A stretch of 64,000 nt of DNA from Vesta saturnalis (lineage: Eukaryota; Arthropoda; Insecta; Coleoptera; Lampyridae): NCBI GenBank assembly GCA_036346205.1, contig JARFJB010000931.1:1053501-1117500 (forward strand). Direction: 5' to 3'. Shown here in pieces: positions 26,683-39,827 of this stretch. Position numbers and translations under genes: made by a program. Within the stretch, counting starts at the first letter, position 1. Each line of letters opens with the position of its first letter. The notes beneath the pieces were generated by a model. The model was not told the DNA's origin, ran no database searches, and saw only the letters and a program-made list of their open reading frames with translations.

Positions 26683-27629
26683 TTATTTATCTTTTTTGGT
26701 TTTATTAGATCAGCTGGATGTTTAATGTTTAATGAATGCTCTTTATTATGGCCTGAATTTTCGCAAATTTATTCTTTGCTTTCTCAAAGGCTACAATATG
26801 AGGTTTACAAATTGTTGCGTTTTCACATTTTTTTTTTATATTTTTTATTATATAATAATAATAAAATATTAGCTTCAAAATACAAAAAACGTTTCCTATT
26901 TAAAAAAAAATAAATAAAGTTTTTTTTAAAATAAGGAAGAAGCACCTATTGGCTAGAATCAAAATTTCTAACCTTTCTGGACGTTGTCTACCATTATTTT
27001 AACTGTAGTGTATCTCTTACTGTGTCGTAGCCTTTTCTTGGTCTAAGGGCAATATAAAAATAAATCAAATGGTGCTCTTTTAACATCCTCTATCTCTACG
27101 CCAGCCACACGCCCACGCATCCAAGTGCCAACCAACCGACTGAACTTCCGTCTAAATCCCTACTTATTGTTACGGCGCACCTTTTTCTACTTTTGCTATG
27201 ACCGCACTTTGTGCATGTAACAAATTTGAAAAATTAAGAAAACGAAAACCCCAGCTACCTTCATCACATACTTTTTTTACCATGTTGTGATTAAAATATT
27301 ATTCCAAGATTTCTAGATGTAAAAAGAAATTTTAGTAACAGACATGCTGATCGTATTTACAAGCGAATTGAAAGAGCACTCCTTTGTAATCACTTCATAC
27401 GATAAGGAAGGATTTGGACAAAAATAGAAGAGATCTTTTGTATTTATATTTTCAGCTTTAATCGAGGTTGAACAGAGAAGATTTGGATAAAATTGATTTG
27501 TAAACGTTTAGATGTATGAAGGTTCCGTTTTATACTTAAAGAAAAAACGTCAAAAAGTAAAACTTGATAGATTATCTGTACGATAAAATATAAAACACAT
27601 CCTTAGTTAATAAAACCTATCTAATCAAA

Positions 27630-27790
27630 TATATAAATACTTAGCTTTTTTGGGTTTTTAATGGTATTTTGTATTTTATTACTACTGAGGACGGTAATTG
27701 TAAGTGTTATCAAAACCTTTAGTTTTATATAATATAAATACAAAAGTACACCATAAAAAACCCAAAAAGCTAAGTATTTTAAATGAGTGT
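27630..27790. repeat. Short palindromic element, diverged hammerhead-like sequence
   Basis: The ends are inverted copies: AATACTTAGCTTTTTTGGG near 27,640 and its complement near 27,760-27,775. The interior (CTGAGGACGGTAATTGTAAG, then GTTATCAAAAC at about 27,684-27,715) is a diverged version of the hammerhead-like core seen at 28,998-29,029. Both copies are followed by the same GTGATAATGGTGAAAGTTTA-like flank. Confidence 0.6.
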
Positions 27791-28938
27791 AATAATGGTG
27801 AAAGTTTACTGTCTAATCAAGTTTTTTAGATGACACTGTGGAAGCCCTTGCCAAAGCTGGAAAATTGTCACGTGTGTTCGATTGGTTTGTGTCTATAGAT
27901 ATGTGATTGTGTGTATGAAAATTTCAAATTGAATTATTTTAATTTTGGAAGAATAGAAAAAAATTAAGCACTTGTTTTTTTTTGTCGAATTAAAAATTTG
28001 AGAACCGCTGTTTGAGTAAAGATTATAATGGTGAGCTTTTATATTGCTATTTTGGTAGAGATAAGCATTATGAGTTGTTAGTTGAGCATTTTTTCGCCCA
28101 TGTGAATGACTGCGTTTTAATACTTAAGAATTTGACTTTGCTTATGTTTAAGAGAAAGGGGTGGGGGGGTCAGTTTAATTGCTTCGATGTAATCTGTAAT
28201 GAAAGTTTAAGTTACTGTCGTTCTGATTAAACGTAAAGTGACGAGTTTTTGAATAACGCAAGTTGGTTATCGTGTTCAGCGTCCATTGTCAGGTGTGAGA
28301 TATAATGTGAGAACGAGTGTAAAAGTGTGAGTTCGTTTGTATGCACATTTTTGTGTAAGAGGGAAGGGCAGAAATTTGATATTGGTCATGAGGCAGTCAA
28401 AGTTCGGATTTTTGCTAAATTTATAACTTCAATAACATTTATTTTGAGAATAGTAGAGTAACGGCCCTTTATTCTGGTTCGACCGGTGTGTATTGTGTTT
28501 CCTGAATATTTAAGGAGTGTTGTAAAATGTCCGCGTACTTTGTTTAAGTATGTAACTTGAATAATTCAACTATTATATCATGATGCGAGAGTAATCGACA
28601 TTTATTAATTAATAATTTTGTGGAAAAGTATATTAAGTTTCGTAGTATATTAGTGAACAGTAAAATCGACAATTTTATCGTGCTAGAATTTCGTACAAAA
28701 ATGATACGTTGTTTTGGAACTTAGGTGCAAGAATAAAGGATAAGGGTTTATTAACTTTTAAAAGTGCAAAGTTGTGTTTAGAATCTGAAGATTAGATAAC
28801 CGGAATTGGAACAACTGTGGAATTCTTCAACAAAGCACATAAGTAAGAACTATTCACTGTTTGCTTATTTGACTGTTGTTTTCCCTTAAATTGTAGGAAA
28901 AATGTACATAACTATTTTGTAGATTTTGTATTATAAGT

Positions 28939-29256
28939 AAAATACTTATCTTTTTTGGGTTTTTTTAATGGTGTATTTTCAATTATACAATCCAAACGTT
29001 TCGATAACACTTACAGTTATCTTCGTCAGTAGTAATATTTGTTAAAAATTGTTAAAGATGTAAACAATTTTGACAAAGTTGAAAAATTAAAACAAACATC
29101 AGCCTGCTATTAATTTTTCAACTTTGACAAAATTGTTTACAACATCTTTAACAATTTTTAACAAATATTACTACTGACGAAGTAACTGTATCAAACGTTT
29201 AGATTGTATAATTTAAAATACACCATTCAAAAAAACCAAAAAAAATAAGTATTTTA
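28939..29256. mobile_element. Foldback element with 150-bp arms
   Basis: Arms at 28,939-29,090 and 29,111-29,256 are inverted copies with few differences, around a 20-bp spacer. The ends match those of the element at 27.6 kb. The left arm carries a hammerhead-like core on the minus strand; the right arm has the same sequence with small deletions. The ends and core suggest a non-autonomous relative of Penelope pLTRs (inference). Confidence 0.75.
28998..29029 (-). ncRNA. Hammerhead-ribozyme-like core
   Basis: On the minus strand the order is CTGACGA (29,023-29,029), one A, GATAAC, a 7-nt loop, GTTATC (a perfect 6-bp stem II) and GAAAC. This is the CUGANGA - stem II - GAAA core of hammerhead ribozymes. 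A GTA triplet 9 nt after GAAAC could be the cleavage site with a very short stem III, as described for hammerheads in Penelope-like elements. Stem I would be weak (ATTA/TAAT), so self-cleavage is uncertain. Confidence 0.5.
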
Positions 29257-29289
29257 TTATGAGTGATAATGGTGAAAGTTTATATTTTC

Positions 29290-31070
29290 ATATTGTATTA
29301 TAAGTGTTTTGTAACTGTGGTTTCATATTAGTTGAGTTGATTTTGAGTAGATTTTATAAATTTTATTGTGAAATTCCGAAGTGGTATTGATTAGCATTTT
29401 GAATTTTTGTGCAGTTCATTCTTCATTATGTTGTTGTTATTAAAGTTAAATTGATTGCTATTGGTGCAGAGTAATCTTTCGGAAGTTGAAGTATTAAACT
29501 GGTACAATTATACTTGTGTATTTTATCAATACTTGTTATTTCTAATATAGGGCGTTTTCGCATTTGTTTGTGAGTTCGAAATTCCTAGAGCGCGTCGAAT
29601 TTTCAGATAGCAATGCTATTGCAGATTTGTTCTATGATTCGTGCAATTGCGTTGACATTTTAAACCAAGCAATTGATGAATTTCAGATTTTATATTTATT
29701 TTATTGAAGATGGCCATTTTTAAGTAGAATATACAGAGCAAAACCATTTATTGTTGAGTAATATTTTACGATTTATCAAGCAAGCCATACGATTATTTTT
29801 GAGTTTGGGCAACAAGAGCTTCTTCATTTAAAGTTTTGTAGGGTTTTGAGACAAAATTAGTGGTACATTTTTAAGTTATCTGGTCGATAAAGCAGAAATT
29901 TGCTATATAAGATCATTTTATTTTCATAAAATTATGATGCGACAGAGATTTCTACAGTAACGTTCGATCACTCTAGTTTTAAGTTGCGAAGATTTTTAGT
30001 TTTGACGAAATTTTTGAGTAATCAAGCCTAAGACTTTAACGAGAAAATTAGAATATGAAAATAGCTTATATTGCAAATTAAGACGGCGATTAGTGATTAA
30101 ATTTTTATAGTGAATTTAAAGGTAAAGCATAGGATGAAAGGAGTTTTTGGGGAATGTGGAGGTATGTCGAATTTGTTGCATTTTTGCATTCCTGACTTAT
30201 GCGAATCTACCTAATGACGTGATTATTGTAAAAATTAAAAAGGTGGCTCCTTAGTAACATTTTATTACTGATTGTAATTTTATTATAACGAGTGCCCTTT
30301 CTTTAGTTTAAGTAGTAGTAGTCGGACCCCCCCTGTCGGTACCAGGGGTAATATATAAATGGAGTTAAATTATAAATGCAGATTTAACGTTAAAACCGGT
30401 CAGAACGGTGCAGCTATACATAGACGGCGTTCTCTCTTCGTCTGTCACATAGTATACTCGGAATTATATTACTTGTAATGACGTCATTTTGTTTATCTTT
30501 GTTTAGTATATTCCAAACAGATGTGACAAAAATTTTTTAGGAAAAATTGGTGTCGATGATTGTTGTATTTTATACCTGGTTATGTGAAGCATCCGTCGCT
30601 GTCAATGAAAAAAAAGCATCTTTGTTCTAGCAAATTATCGTTACAATTACATTAACTTGGTAATGCAATATAGTGTGTTTTTTTAAACTTTGTTAATAAA
30701 TACCTAAACAAATACTACAAGATTATTTGTATTTTTTGACGAATGAAAACATATAATATACTGCTTAAATATCATTTGTTAATTTTTGATCGTATAAAAA
30801 TACATTACAGACTATTAATTTCTGAACGCGATAGTAAATTTTCAAACCTAATATTGATTGGCAACAATATCTACGCCATAGGTTTTTTGTCACCTAGATG
30901 ACGTAACTACAGATGGGTATAATTGCAGGCATATACAGTTACGGATACATCGTTCACAATTTTAATTAGAAAAATTACGTTAAATATTATTGATGGTGGT
31001 TTTTCATTGTAGCGCGTATGGATTTACAAATTATCATATACCTGGTAGCAACATAAAATGTTTGGGTATG
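29290..31070. other. AT-rich DNA, no gene recognised
   Basis: No frame of note and no repeat. The composition is ordinary for the window. Confidence 0.5.
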
Positions 31071-31077
31071 TGCATGT

Positions 31078-31980
31078 TTGCATGTGTACGTGTGTACGTG
31101 TGTACGTGTGTACGTGTGTACGTGTGTACGTGTGTACGTGTGTACGTGTGTACGTGTGTACGTGTGTACGTGTGTACGTGTGTACGTGTGTACGTGTGTA
31201 CGTGTGTACGTGTGTACGTGTGTACGTGTACGTGTGTACGTGTACGTGTGTACATGTACGTGTGTACGTGTACGTGAGTACGTGTACGTGTGTACGTGTA
31301 CGTGTGTACGTGTACGTGTATACATGTACGTGTGAACGTGTGTACGTGTGTACGTGTGTGTGTACGTGTGTACGTGTCGTGTACGTGTACGTGACGTGTA
31401 CGTGTGTACGGTGTGTACGTGTGTACGTGTGTCGTGTGCGTGTGTACGTGTGTACGTATGTACGTTTGTACGTGTGTACGTGTGTACCGTTGAGCGTGTG
31501 TACGTGTGTACGTGTGTGTACGTGTGGACGTGTGTACGTGTGAATGGGTGTACGTGTGTACGTGTGTACGTGTGTGTACGTGTGTACGTGTGCGTGTCGT
31601 GTGTACGTGTGTACTGTGTACGTGTGTACGTGTGTACGTGTGCGTGTGTACGTGTGTACGTGTGTACGTGTACGTGTGTACGTGTGTACGTGTGTACGTG
31701 TGTACGTGTGTACGTGTACGTGTGTACGTGTGTCGTGTGACGTGTGTACGTGTACGTGTGTACTGTGTACGTGTGTCGTGTGTACGTGTGTGTGTGTACG
31801 TGTGTACGTGTACGTGTGTGCGTGTTGTGATGTGTATGTGTCGTGTGTGCGTTGGTGTGCGTGTGCGTGTGTGGCTTGTGTGTGATGTCGTGTGTGCGTG
31901 TGTGCGTGTATGCGTGTGTCGTGTGTCCGGATGTGCTGTGTGCGGTGCGTGTGTGCGTTGTGTGCGTGTGTGCGTGAAGT
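31078..31980. repeat. TGTACGTG tandem array, alternating purine-pyrimidine
   Basis: The basic unit is the 8-mer TGTACGTG, repeated perfectly from about 31,080 to 31,225 and then mixed with 6-, 10- and 14-bp variants to about 31,980, where it degrades into TGTGCG. Nearly every base alternates purine and pyrimidine. The long reading frames on both strands here (for example 30,987-32,039 minus, HTYTRTHV repeats) are artefacts of the array and are not genes. Confidence 0.95.
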
Positions 31981-32139
31981 GTTTTAACCATTGCGTACCT
32001 CAATTTTCTTCGAGGAAACCATACGGTCAATCCGTACATACGCCACTGAGTAACTTACGAAGTCCATCTTTTCTTGTTACCAGGGCATTATCAAATTACG
32101 CTACGGTTAAGATTTTGTCCCAATATCGTCTAGTGTTCG

Positions 32140-32262
<123 letters not shown>

Positions 32263-32279
32263 TATATGTATTATGAGCG

Positions 32280-34120
32280 TTTATTCGGGTATATGGCCAA
32301 TATACTATGGAGGTTGACGCGAATAACAACTTTCCGCGTTGTTGCAAAGTAAAAATTAGATTCAAAGCAAGATTGGTTTCTGGTAAAGTTATTTCTGCAA
32401 AATCTATGGTTCACTATTATTTAAGATATTTATGCACGATTACATTATGATATGATAATCATAATCAAACTCCTTTGACGTAACCGTCTTTTCATAGCCC
32501 AGGAACATCACTATGACATTATTTAAATCTTATTACAAATTATTTGAATTAGTTTATGTTAGGTGGTAACAATTCCTCAATTTCGTTCATCTTGTTTTTG
32601 CAAATATTTCAGTTATTTCGTTTATAATTAACTAAACCACAAAGTCAAATGAATGATCAATTTGGAATGCCTGCTTTTGTACTCGTTTCGATGATTAACC
32701 AAAAAAACCTCATTATGCCCTTAATACATGTGTTAGAATCTAATCTTCACAAATGTTAAAATAATATTAAATGCGTGCGAAAAGAGCGAGGAGCACTATC
32801 TTCTAACAAAATCAAGCCGTAATCTCAATAGTGTATTTATTAATTACAAAAGGCGTGATTTTACTCGACAAGAGGATGTTTTAACAAATTTTTATAATAC
32901 AACCAACTGTAACTTTATTTGTAATTTAGATAATTACAATTTTTTGAGGTATAATCCATATTTGGTGACGTATATATAAAATTATAAATTAACCCACGAC
33001 AAATTGTGAATCAAAGACATATTTCTTTTCTGTCGTAAATATCAGAATACAAATATTATTAAATTTATTTAACAACTATATTTATTACAACTAATTTATT
33101 CGTTTTGCTTGCGATTAGTACCTAAGCCATGTTTTATGTTTGTCAACTTGCACGCTAGTAAACTTAATACTTTACTATTCACAAGTTACACTTGCTATGT
33201 CATTTGACGTTTATTACATTTGTTACAAGATATTCTGAAATCATAAACAAATATACAACACACATAAAAAATGTTTTAAGGTTTTTATAAACCTTTAAGT
33301 TTAAAATAAATTTTTCAACTGTATTAGAATTAGATAGTTTATGTGGTATTTCTGGTATTAAATATCAAATAGTAAGGTTTTACGCCATGAATCGGAAGAA
33401 CCATAAAATTTCAAATTAAAATAAAATGTATTGGTTATACACCAGTTACTCTATAATCTACAATACTTGTTTAAAAATACCACAGAACGAAGTGAAAATG
33501 GTGTTAAAATAGTTCTTGTCACACCTATTAAAAATGATTATTAAAGTGGGCGCCACGATAGAGAAATTTATTCCACTTATACAACAACTATGTTACAATT
33601 TATTTTAGCTATTTTTCTTCCCTGCATTATTTTACATAAGAGAACACCACCAATTATTGTAGCAAATAAAAAATGTTTTTTTGTAGAAAGAATTTTATTT
33701 TAAGTAATATAACTATAAAGTAAAATTTTTGAACACGGTTCAAAATAGTAATTGTTATATTTCTTTAGTATAATAGCAGTCTTGTACTAGAACGCCCCTA
33801 CCAGAAGATCTAAGTGTGAAATGATTTTCTGGTTGGGTTATATAAATTTTCTGCGGAAATTTGTATGATGTTAAGGCCGTTCTGTTTTATCTCTAACAGT
33901 ATCAACAAAGCTGATGGCGGATATAGTAATTTCACATTAAAAAATATGCTTCACGGTTTGCCATTTTTAATTAATTGCGCATGAGCATCCCATTCGTAAC
34001 CTTTGCACGTAAATGAAAATCCGAACTCAAAACCAATCGTAACTTGAAATGTGTTATTACTCTAGTACCTAATTACCTAAAGTAGTGAGGAAGTAGTCAT
34101 TAACATAAATCTCGTGACGT
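32280..34120. other. AT-rich DNA, no gene recognised
   Basis: No coding frame or repeat that I can support. Confidence 0.5.
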
Positions 34121-34129
34121 GCATAATAT

Positions 34130-34391
34130 TCTTCCTACTACTTTTTTCACTGTTTGAGTAATCTAGCTTGATGATTAAGTCATTGATGTAAATGTTGAAA
34201 AATAATGGAACCAGATAAAATCCCTGAGGAGCACCAGAAGTGTAAATATAGGTATTAGATTTGTGTCCATTACACTCAACGTACTGTGGCCTATCAGTAG
34301 GATTTAAACCAAAAATTCAAGTAAATTAGAGCTAAATTCAATTTTGTCCAGTAGAATATGCTCTATTTTGTGAAACGCTTTGGATACATCC

Positions 34392-34461
<70 letters not shown>

Positions 34462-34545
34462 CCATCGAGCTATTTTTGCATCAATGCAAAAACCATGCTG
34501 ATGTTGATATAATAAATGCTCTAGTGAAGCACAAAGGAGGGGGCA
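34130..34545 (-). pseudogene. Non-LTR reverse transcriptase relic interrupted by (TA)n
   Basis: Reading the minus strand from 34,545: LLYQHQHGFCIDAK (an RT block with QHGF), then a (TA)n tract at 34,395-34,457, then DVSKAFHKIEHILLDKIEF (the first catalytic Asp block), NPTDRPQYVECNGHKS and SGAPQGF, LVPLFFNIYINDLI in neighbouring frames. The order is that of a non-LTR RT palm domain. The FADD block and everything downstream are missing. At least two frame changes occur. Confidence 0.75.
34395..34457. repeat. (TA)n microsatellite inside the RT relic
   Basis: About 31 TA units sitting between two conserved RT blocks. It occupies the place where roughly 40 codons would be expected. Confidence 0.95.
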
Positions 34546-34819
34546 CGTTTTAAACGTAAAATACCTTTCGGTCAGAATTTAACCAAATTTTGATATGTTC
34601 TAGAACTTGACCAATTGATCAAATGTCTTCATTGCCCGAAAGCTCAAAGCTCAACAGTTTTTGATATACAGAGTCTACAATATCACTATTTGATACTTTC
34701 AATATATCATAAAATGGACATATTTGCCAATATTAACGCAAAACTTAATGAACTGTTATTTTTTTGTGCTACTGGTTACAACCTTTTCTTTACTTTCATT
34801 TTTTTTGTACATACACCTG

Positions 34820-35140
34820 ATATACAGGGTGAGACCAAATATATGTATCTGAAAAGAATTATACGGTGGTATTGTTTTGATATTTTCGTGAATGGAAGTT
34901 AACACATATATATGTCCATTTAAATTATTATTGCAAGTTAAGTCCCCTAGACGTCCGTTATACAGAGTGTTTCATTTCTTTAATAGATTTAATTGAGTAT
35001 TATTATACTTCCTAGTTAATTTTCTGATAACTTAATTGAAATGTCTATATTAAAATAAACTATTTGCTAACTGTATATACCTACATAATAGTCACGATGT
35101 GTTTATACTGATACTGGGTGTCCAAGTACAAAGGACCAAA
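34820..35140. repeat. Mariner-like terminal-repeat fragments
   Basis: TACAGGGTGAGACC near 34,824, TACAGAGTGTTTCATT near 34,971 and TACTGGGTGTCCAAG near 35,113 resemble the CAGGGTGT-type ends of insect Tc1/mariner relatives, several of which occur elsewhere in the window. They are probably nested MITE remnants. Confidence 0.4.
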
Positions 35141-35571
35141 GCGATATCTTAAACTTCATATAGGTACGGAAAAAACCGTTAACATAAAAAATTCCTTGCA
35201 ATTGGATGTCGTTGCGAAATACAAAGCTTTTGGAGATTGACAGATAGAAAGGTTAGATGTGCTTCATTTATTATGCTCACTATTTTCTAATAAATTTATA
35301 TTTAGTATTTACTTATTCGTTTAAACCAAAACCGTAATGTGGTATTGCGCTTTTTCTTCTGCTTTTATTCGTACAACTAGATTTTGCACTTTTATTTCCG
35401 TTTTTCATACTACAATTATTATGTTTTTCTATTCCCAAACTTATAAAATAACAACAATATGGTAGGTGGCTATGAAACGTCAAAAATTAATCCACTAATT
35501 AAGTGATATTGTTGATGCTTAGTTGCAAATCTACGTTTTGAATTAAAATCGTTGAAGAGTTTATGTGAAAA

Positions 35572-36620
35572 ATGAATCGAATTCCATGTTTTGCTTGTGG
35601 AAATGCTTTAGTTCCTAGGGTTATGGTGAAAATAAGTGGTGAGGTAAATGCAAGGAAGCAGGAAATTGTGATTGCACGTCGCCGCGAAGCAAATCTACCA
35701 GAGCGGGTCATAATAGAAGAAACTCGAATCTGCAACGTCTGCAATATTTCTATTGTAAGGGAAATTCAAGCAATAGACAATAACCCAAATTGTTTGCGAT
35801 TAAATGTGCTACAAAGGTCAACTCACTTATGCTGCATTTGTAACGATGGGAATGATATACATAAAATATCCATGGAAGGTAGAATTAATATTTTTGTTGC
35901 CAGAAAATACGTATTCATTTGGATGAGAATGGTAATCTGTTTGAGTTTCTGCTCCCTGGGTTACGATATGTAAATCGGCCATTATTAGCAGCTAATGAGA
36001 TTTATATTTTTTACAAGCATTACGTAAGGAAATTAAGAAAAAAAGCTACCACACGGCTTACGAAGACGAAAATAACTTCACAGATTCTCAATTTAAAGCA
36101 GTTTCTCCTATAACCAAAGATCAATTTAATAATCTTTCCAACTTTTGTGACCCCGTTAAAATAGGAAATTCTTTGAGATATGTAAGTAAAAAAGATCTCT
36201 TAGCATTCCTGTGCAAGTTACGACAAGGTCTCTAGTTAGACAATCTCTTTCTGCAAGATTTGTACCACAAAATATTGGATTTACTGCTACAACAAGAGAC
36301 AGCTACATCGAAAATCATGTAACTCCTTTTGCAAATCGTCTATATAATCAAAACCTGGATCGGCCTCAAGTTATAGTGTATAATGACTGTACTTATCTAG
36401 AAATAGAGAAAAGTTCTTGTTTTAAAGTGTTGCGATAGTCCTACTGTACTTATAAGGGTAAACATCTTATCAAGCCATCTCTGCTTGTTGCCCCGAGCGG
36501 ATTTATTCTAGACATTCAAGGGCCATATTTCTCAAATTCTGAAAACAACGATGCTGACATACTTATAAGTGAATTTAATAGAGATGTGAATGGAATGCGT
36601 GAATGGTTTAGAAAAAAAAG
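35572..36620 (+). pseudogene. DDE transposase relic (IS4EU/ISL2EU-like)
   Basis: Ordered blocks in different plus-strand frames. There are Cys pairs in the N-terminal part (CFACG, CNVCN, CCICND), then LLPGLRYVNRPLL near 35,950, SKKDLLAFLCKLRQGL near 36,190, a long frame 36,211-36,438 (SLSARFVPQNIGF, VIVYNDCTYLEIEKSS) and KGKHLIKPSLLVAPSGFILD with NNDADILISEFN near 36,460-36,580. VIVYNDCTYLEI and the GFILDIQGPYFS-like segment resemble the catalytic core of eukaryotic DDE_Tnp_4-type transposases. Four or more frame changes and stops kill it. The C-terminal part (36,620-36,870) is not recognisable. Confidence 0.65.
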
Positions 36621-37170
36621 TTGAGATAAAAATGTAAAAATCCAAAATGGCGCCCATAAGAGAAACTTGTGTGTGCCATGGAATTTCGATGACAACTTCC
36701 TGTTTGTTTGAACACCGTCTAGCCATAAAATACCATCGATTATCTTCTTCTTCAGCTACCCATTACCTTGACACTGGTCATCAAATACGAACTGACGAAA
36801 ACAAGTTAAATGCTCCACTTTATACTCTGCAAGAACGCATCATAACGGGAAGCTATTGAAATTTAAAAGCGTCCTAGCACGTTGAATAAACGCGACGATG
36901 GATCAAGAGTTCGTTCACTTTGTACAGTTTAATGCAACACCAAATACAAAAAGAAGTACTCATCCAGATCTCGTAGAAGTAACAAACACTAATGCATCCA
37001 AGACCCAACGGTTGTGAAAATACCGCTTCAACATTCACACATGGTACTAGCAAGGGTCCTGTAACACGCAGCAGACATCAAGCAATGATACTGTAGATAA
37101 ATGACATCTCGCTCCCCCAATATTACAAGGGTGTATGTTACAAAATGTTAAATATCCAGTAGATATTAAT

Positions 37171-37209
37171 ACAAGGTTGTATGTGACCTAAAGTTCACAT
37201 ACAACTTGG
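37171..37209. promoter_or_regulatory. Subterminal palindrome, possible transposase-binding site
   Basis: ACAAGGTTGTATGTGA and TCACATACAACTTG form an inverted pair with a short spacer. The half-site GTTGTATGTGAC recurs with AGAACTTTGT near 37,340-37,430 and at 39,862 and 39,912. Clustered subterminal motifs at both ends are typical of transposase-binding sites in DNA transposons; function here is inferred. Confidence 0.5.
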
Positions 37210-37546
37210 ATTCAACTCAAAATGTCAATATATTTGTTACAATAAAGTCAGTATTTTATAGGTGTATGTTCTGAAATAGCACGTTGGGTGTATCAAAGTT
37301 GCATGTGGAACCATAGAACTTTGTCACATTGAACTGTCAGAAGTTTTGAAATAACAAAGTTGTATGTGACACATAGAACTTTGTGATATTGAGCTGAAAG
37401 GAATTTTGAAATAACTAAGTTGTATGCTATAACATACCTTTATAATTTGCTGGTTTTTTGTTCAAATTGTAGGTTAGGTTTAATGTTTAGGTGTAACCTG
37501 CAATAATTAGAGACGTGTGTAAACGTTACGACGTGTCTTTTTTCAA

Positions 37547-39827
37547 ATGGATATTGGTAATATAAGTGAAGGCTCCTGGGATGGGTACGATGCGGATAAG
37601 GATAAGGAATATATTCCTGAAAAGGAATCTCGAGTCAGGTATGTTTAATATATTTTAAGGTTTAGGTTATGTCTAGATATTTTTCAAAACGAATTTTCCA
37701 TTGTTTTAGGATAAAAATTCGTGGAAAATTCATTGAGATACCTTCCGAATTAGAAGTTTCCACTATTTCTAATGAAATATTTTCCGTGAAAAATGAAGCT
37801 ATGATAAAAAATAATGAAAAACAAACTGAAAAAGAGGCCTGTGAAACTGACTTGTTGAGAATACAAGAAGAAAACGTTCAGGTGCAAATAGAGAGAGAAA
37901 GTGAAAATAACTCGGTAAATAATATTAGTGGAAATGTGTTACATTATAAAGAGGTTCAGCAGGAGAGTGAGAAACAAAATGATGACAAAAATGAGTCTTT
38001 AGTATTAGAAGGTGATGCACATGTAATTCAAGATCAGGATAATAACGCTAATTTACCAATCAATGCCAATAACACGAACGATGAAAATGTGAGACAAAAA
38101 TTATCCCGAATAAGACAAAGAAATCCGCAAACATGGGCTTGTAATATTAGAAAAGAGAATTATGATAGAGGTAAAGGATATATTTCAATTAGAAAAAAAC
38201 AAGTACCGGCTAAAAAAGTACAAACAAAAAAAGATTGTATGGAAAAATGTAAGTATGCATGCGGAAGAAAAATTAGTGACGAACAGAGAAATGAAATATT
38301 TTCCAATTATTACGCGTTAAATACACAAGAAAAAAGAATGTATATTTTAAGCACAACTGAAATGAGTAATCCTGAAAGAAGACGAAAAGGAATGAATGCG
38401 GCTAATTCAAGAAGAAGTAATAGCTACAAATACTTTTTCATTCAAAATAACAACAAAATTCAAGTATGTAAAATGTTTTACTGTGGAACATTATGCATTA
38501 GTCAAAAGCCTATTTATACTGTTCATAAAAACAAAACTTTATCAAATACCCCTCGTGCCAGTACACAGGGAAAACATAAAAAACGAGTTACATCTGAAGA
38601 AGCTGCAGATATTGTGAGACAGCATATTAATATGTTTCCCCGACTAGAAAGCCATTATTGTCGAGAAAATACAAAACGGGAATTTATTGAAGGAGACCTT
38701 TCCATACAAAAAATGTATGATCTCTACGTAGAGTTTGCTCAAGAAAAAGGACATAATGCTGTGAAGTTTTGTATTTACAGAAAAATATTTTGTAACGAAT
38801 TTAATTGTTCTTTTTATAAACCAATTAAAGACAGATGCGATCTTTGTGAAGAGGTAAGTTTGAAAAGAAAAGAAGAAAGTCTGACTGAGGAATTAACCAA
38901 CGAATATGAAAAACACATCCAAGAAAAGCTGTGGATGAGAGAAGAAAAAAAGAAAGATAAGGATAGTGATATTCCTGTTTTAAGCTTTGATCTTGAAAAT
39001 GTTTTAAGTTGTCCCAAAGCTGAAATCAAAAACTTTTTTTATAAAAGTAAATTGAATGTATACAATATGACCGCACATTTATCTCTTAATAAAGAAGTGT
39101 ATAGTACCATTTGGTCCGAAGCCTTACATGGTAGAGCTGGTAATGACATTGCAAGCGCTGTGTATAAAATATTTAATAAAGTATTGGAGAAGTATCCCAA
39201 ATTTGAAGAACTTATTCTATGGAGTGACAGCTGTGTGCCCCAAAATAGAAACAGTTTGATGAGTTTTGCTATGGCTCACATTCTTCAGAAGTGTCCAAAT
39301 GTAAAAAAAATTACCATGAAATTTTCTGTACCGGGACACTCATGTATACAAGAAGTGGATTCAATTCACAGTGCTATCGAAAGATCATTGAGCAAGTCTG
39401 AATAGTTTTCACCAATCTCACTCCTAAGACTTTTATTAAAAGTAAATAAGCGAAAACCTTATAATATATTACAGATGAAGGAACATGATTTCTTAGATTT
39501 CCATTCTTACTCTGCAAAGATGAATTATAATACAGTTCCCTTTTCAAAGAATGTATCTTTGGAGGTTTCTAAATCTTTTTTCCAAATGAAGTATAAGACC
39601 TCATTCTCCGAGTCCACTTACACTCCAGTTAATTTGCTACTAAGAAATATAAGATAGAAATACCCAATATGATAAAGAAAAATGATTCCAAAGTCACGTT
39701 GTCTCAAAGTAAGATAGATGCTTTGAAATCAATGTTTAAATGGATGCCAGAAGTAGATAGGCAGTATTATGAACATATATTTCCTGCAAAATCAACGAAA
39801 CAGAGAAAAAGAAAAGCAACAAACTAA
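37547..39827 (+). pseudogene. Two-exon transposase-like gene with in-frame TAG
   Basis: Exon 1 is 37,547-37,638 (ATG, acidic, WDGYDADKDKEY). The intron is 37,639-37,709 (GTATGT to TTTTAG), and the frame continues from 37,710. The N-terminal third is acidic and low-complexity. About 100 residues of basic RRRKG/RIRQRNPQTW text follow, with Cys pairs (CKYACG, CNEFNCSFYK, DRCDLCEE). The C-terminal domain has spaced acidic motifs: SFDLENVLSCPK, LILWSDSCVPQNRNS and VPGHSCIQEVDSIHSAIE. I read these as an RNase H-like DDE/D catalytic core. The only ATG of the long frame (37,669) lies in the intron. A TAG at 39,403 interrupts, but the same frame stays open to 39,657 (FSPISLLRLLLK, DFLDFHSYS), then a frame change leads to a basic C-terminus ending at 39,827. 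Similar insect proteins are usually left uncharacterised; I cannot name the superfamily. Confidence 0.75.

Noticed and set aside
28998..29256. CRISPR-like or riboswitch interpretation of the palindromic elements
   Set aside because: There are only two diverged units, no regular spacers and a eukaryotic transposon context; a foldback element with a hammerhead core fits better.
37669..37671. ATG at 37,669 as start of the transposase
   Set aside because: It lies within a GTATGT...TTTTAG intron. The upstream ATG at 37,547 gives an in-frame exon that joins exactly.
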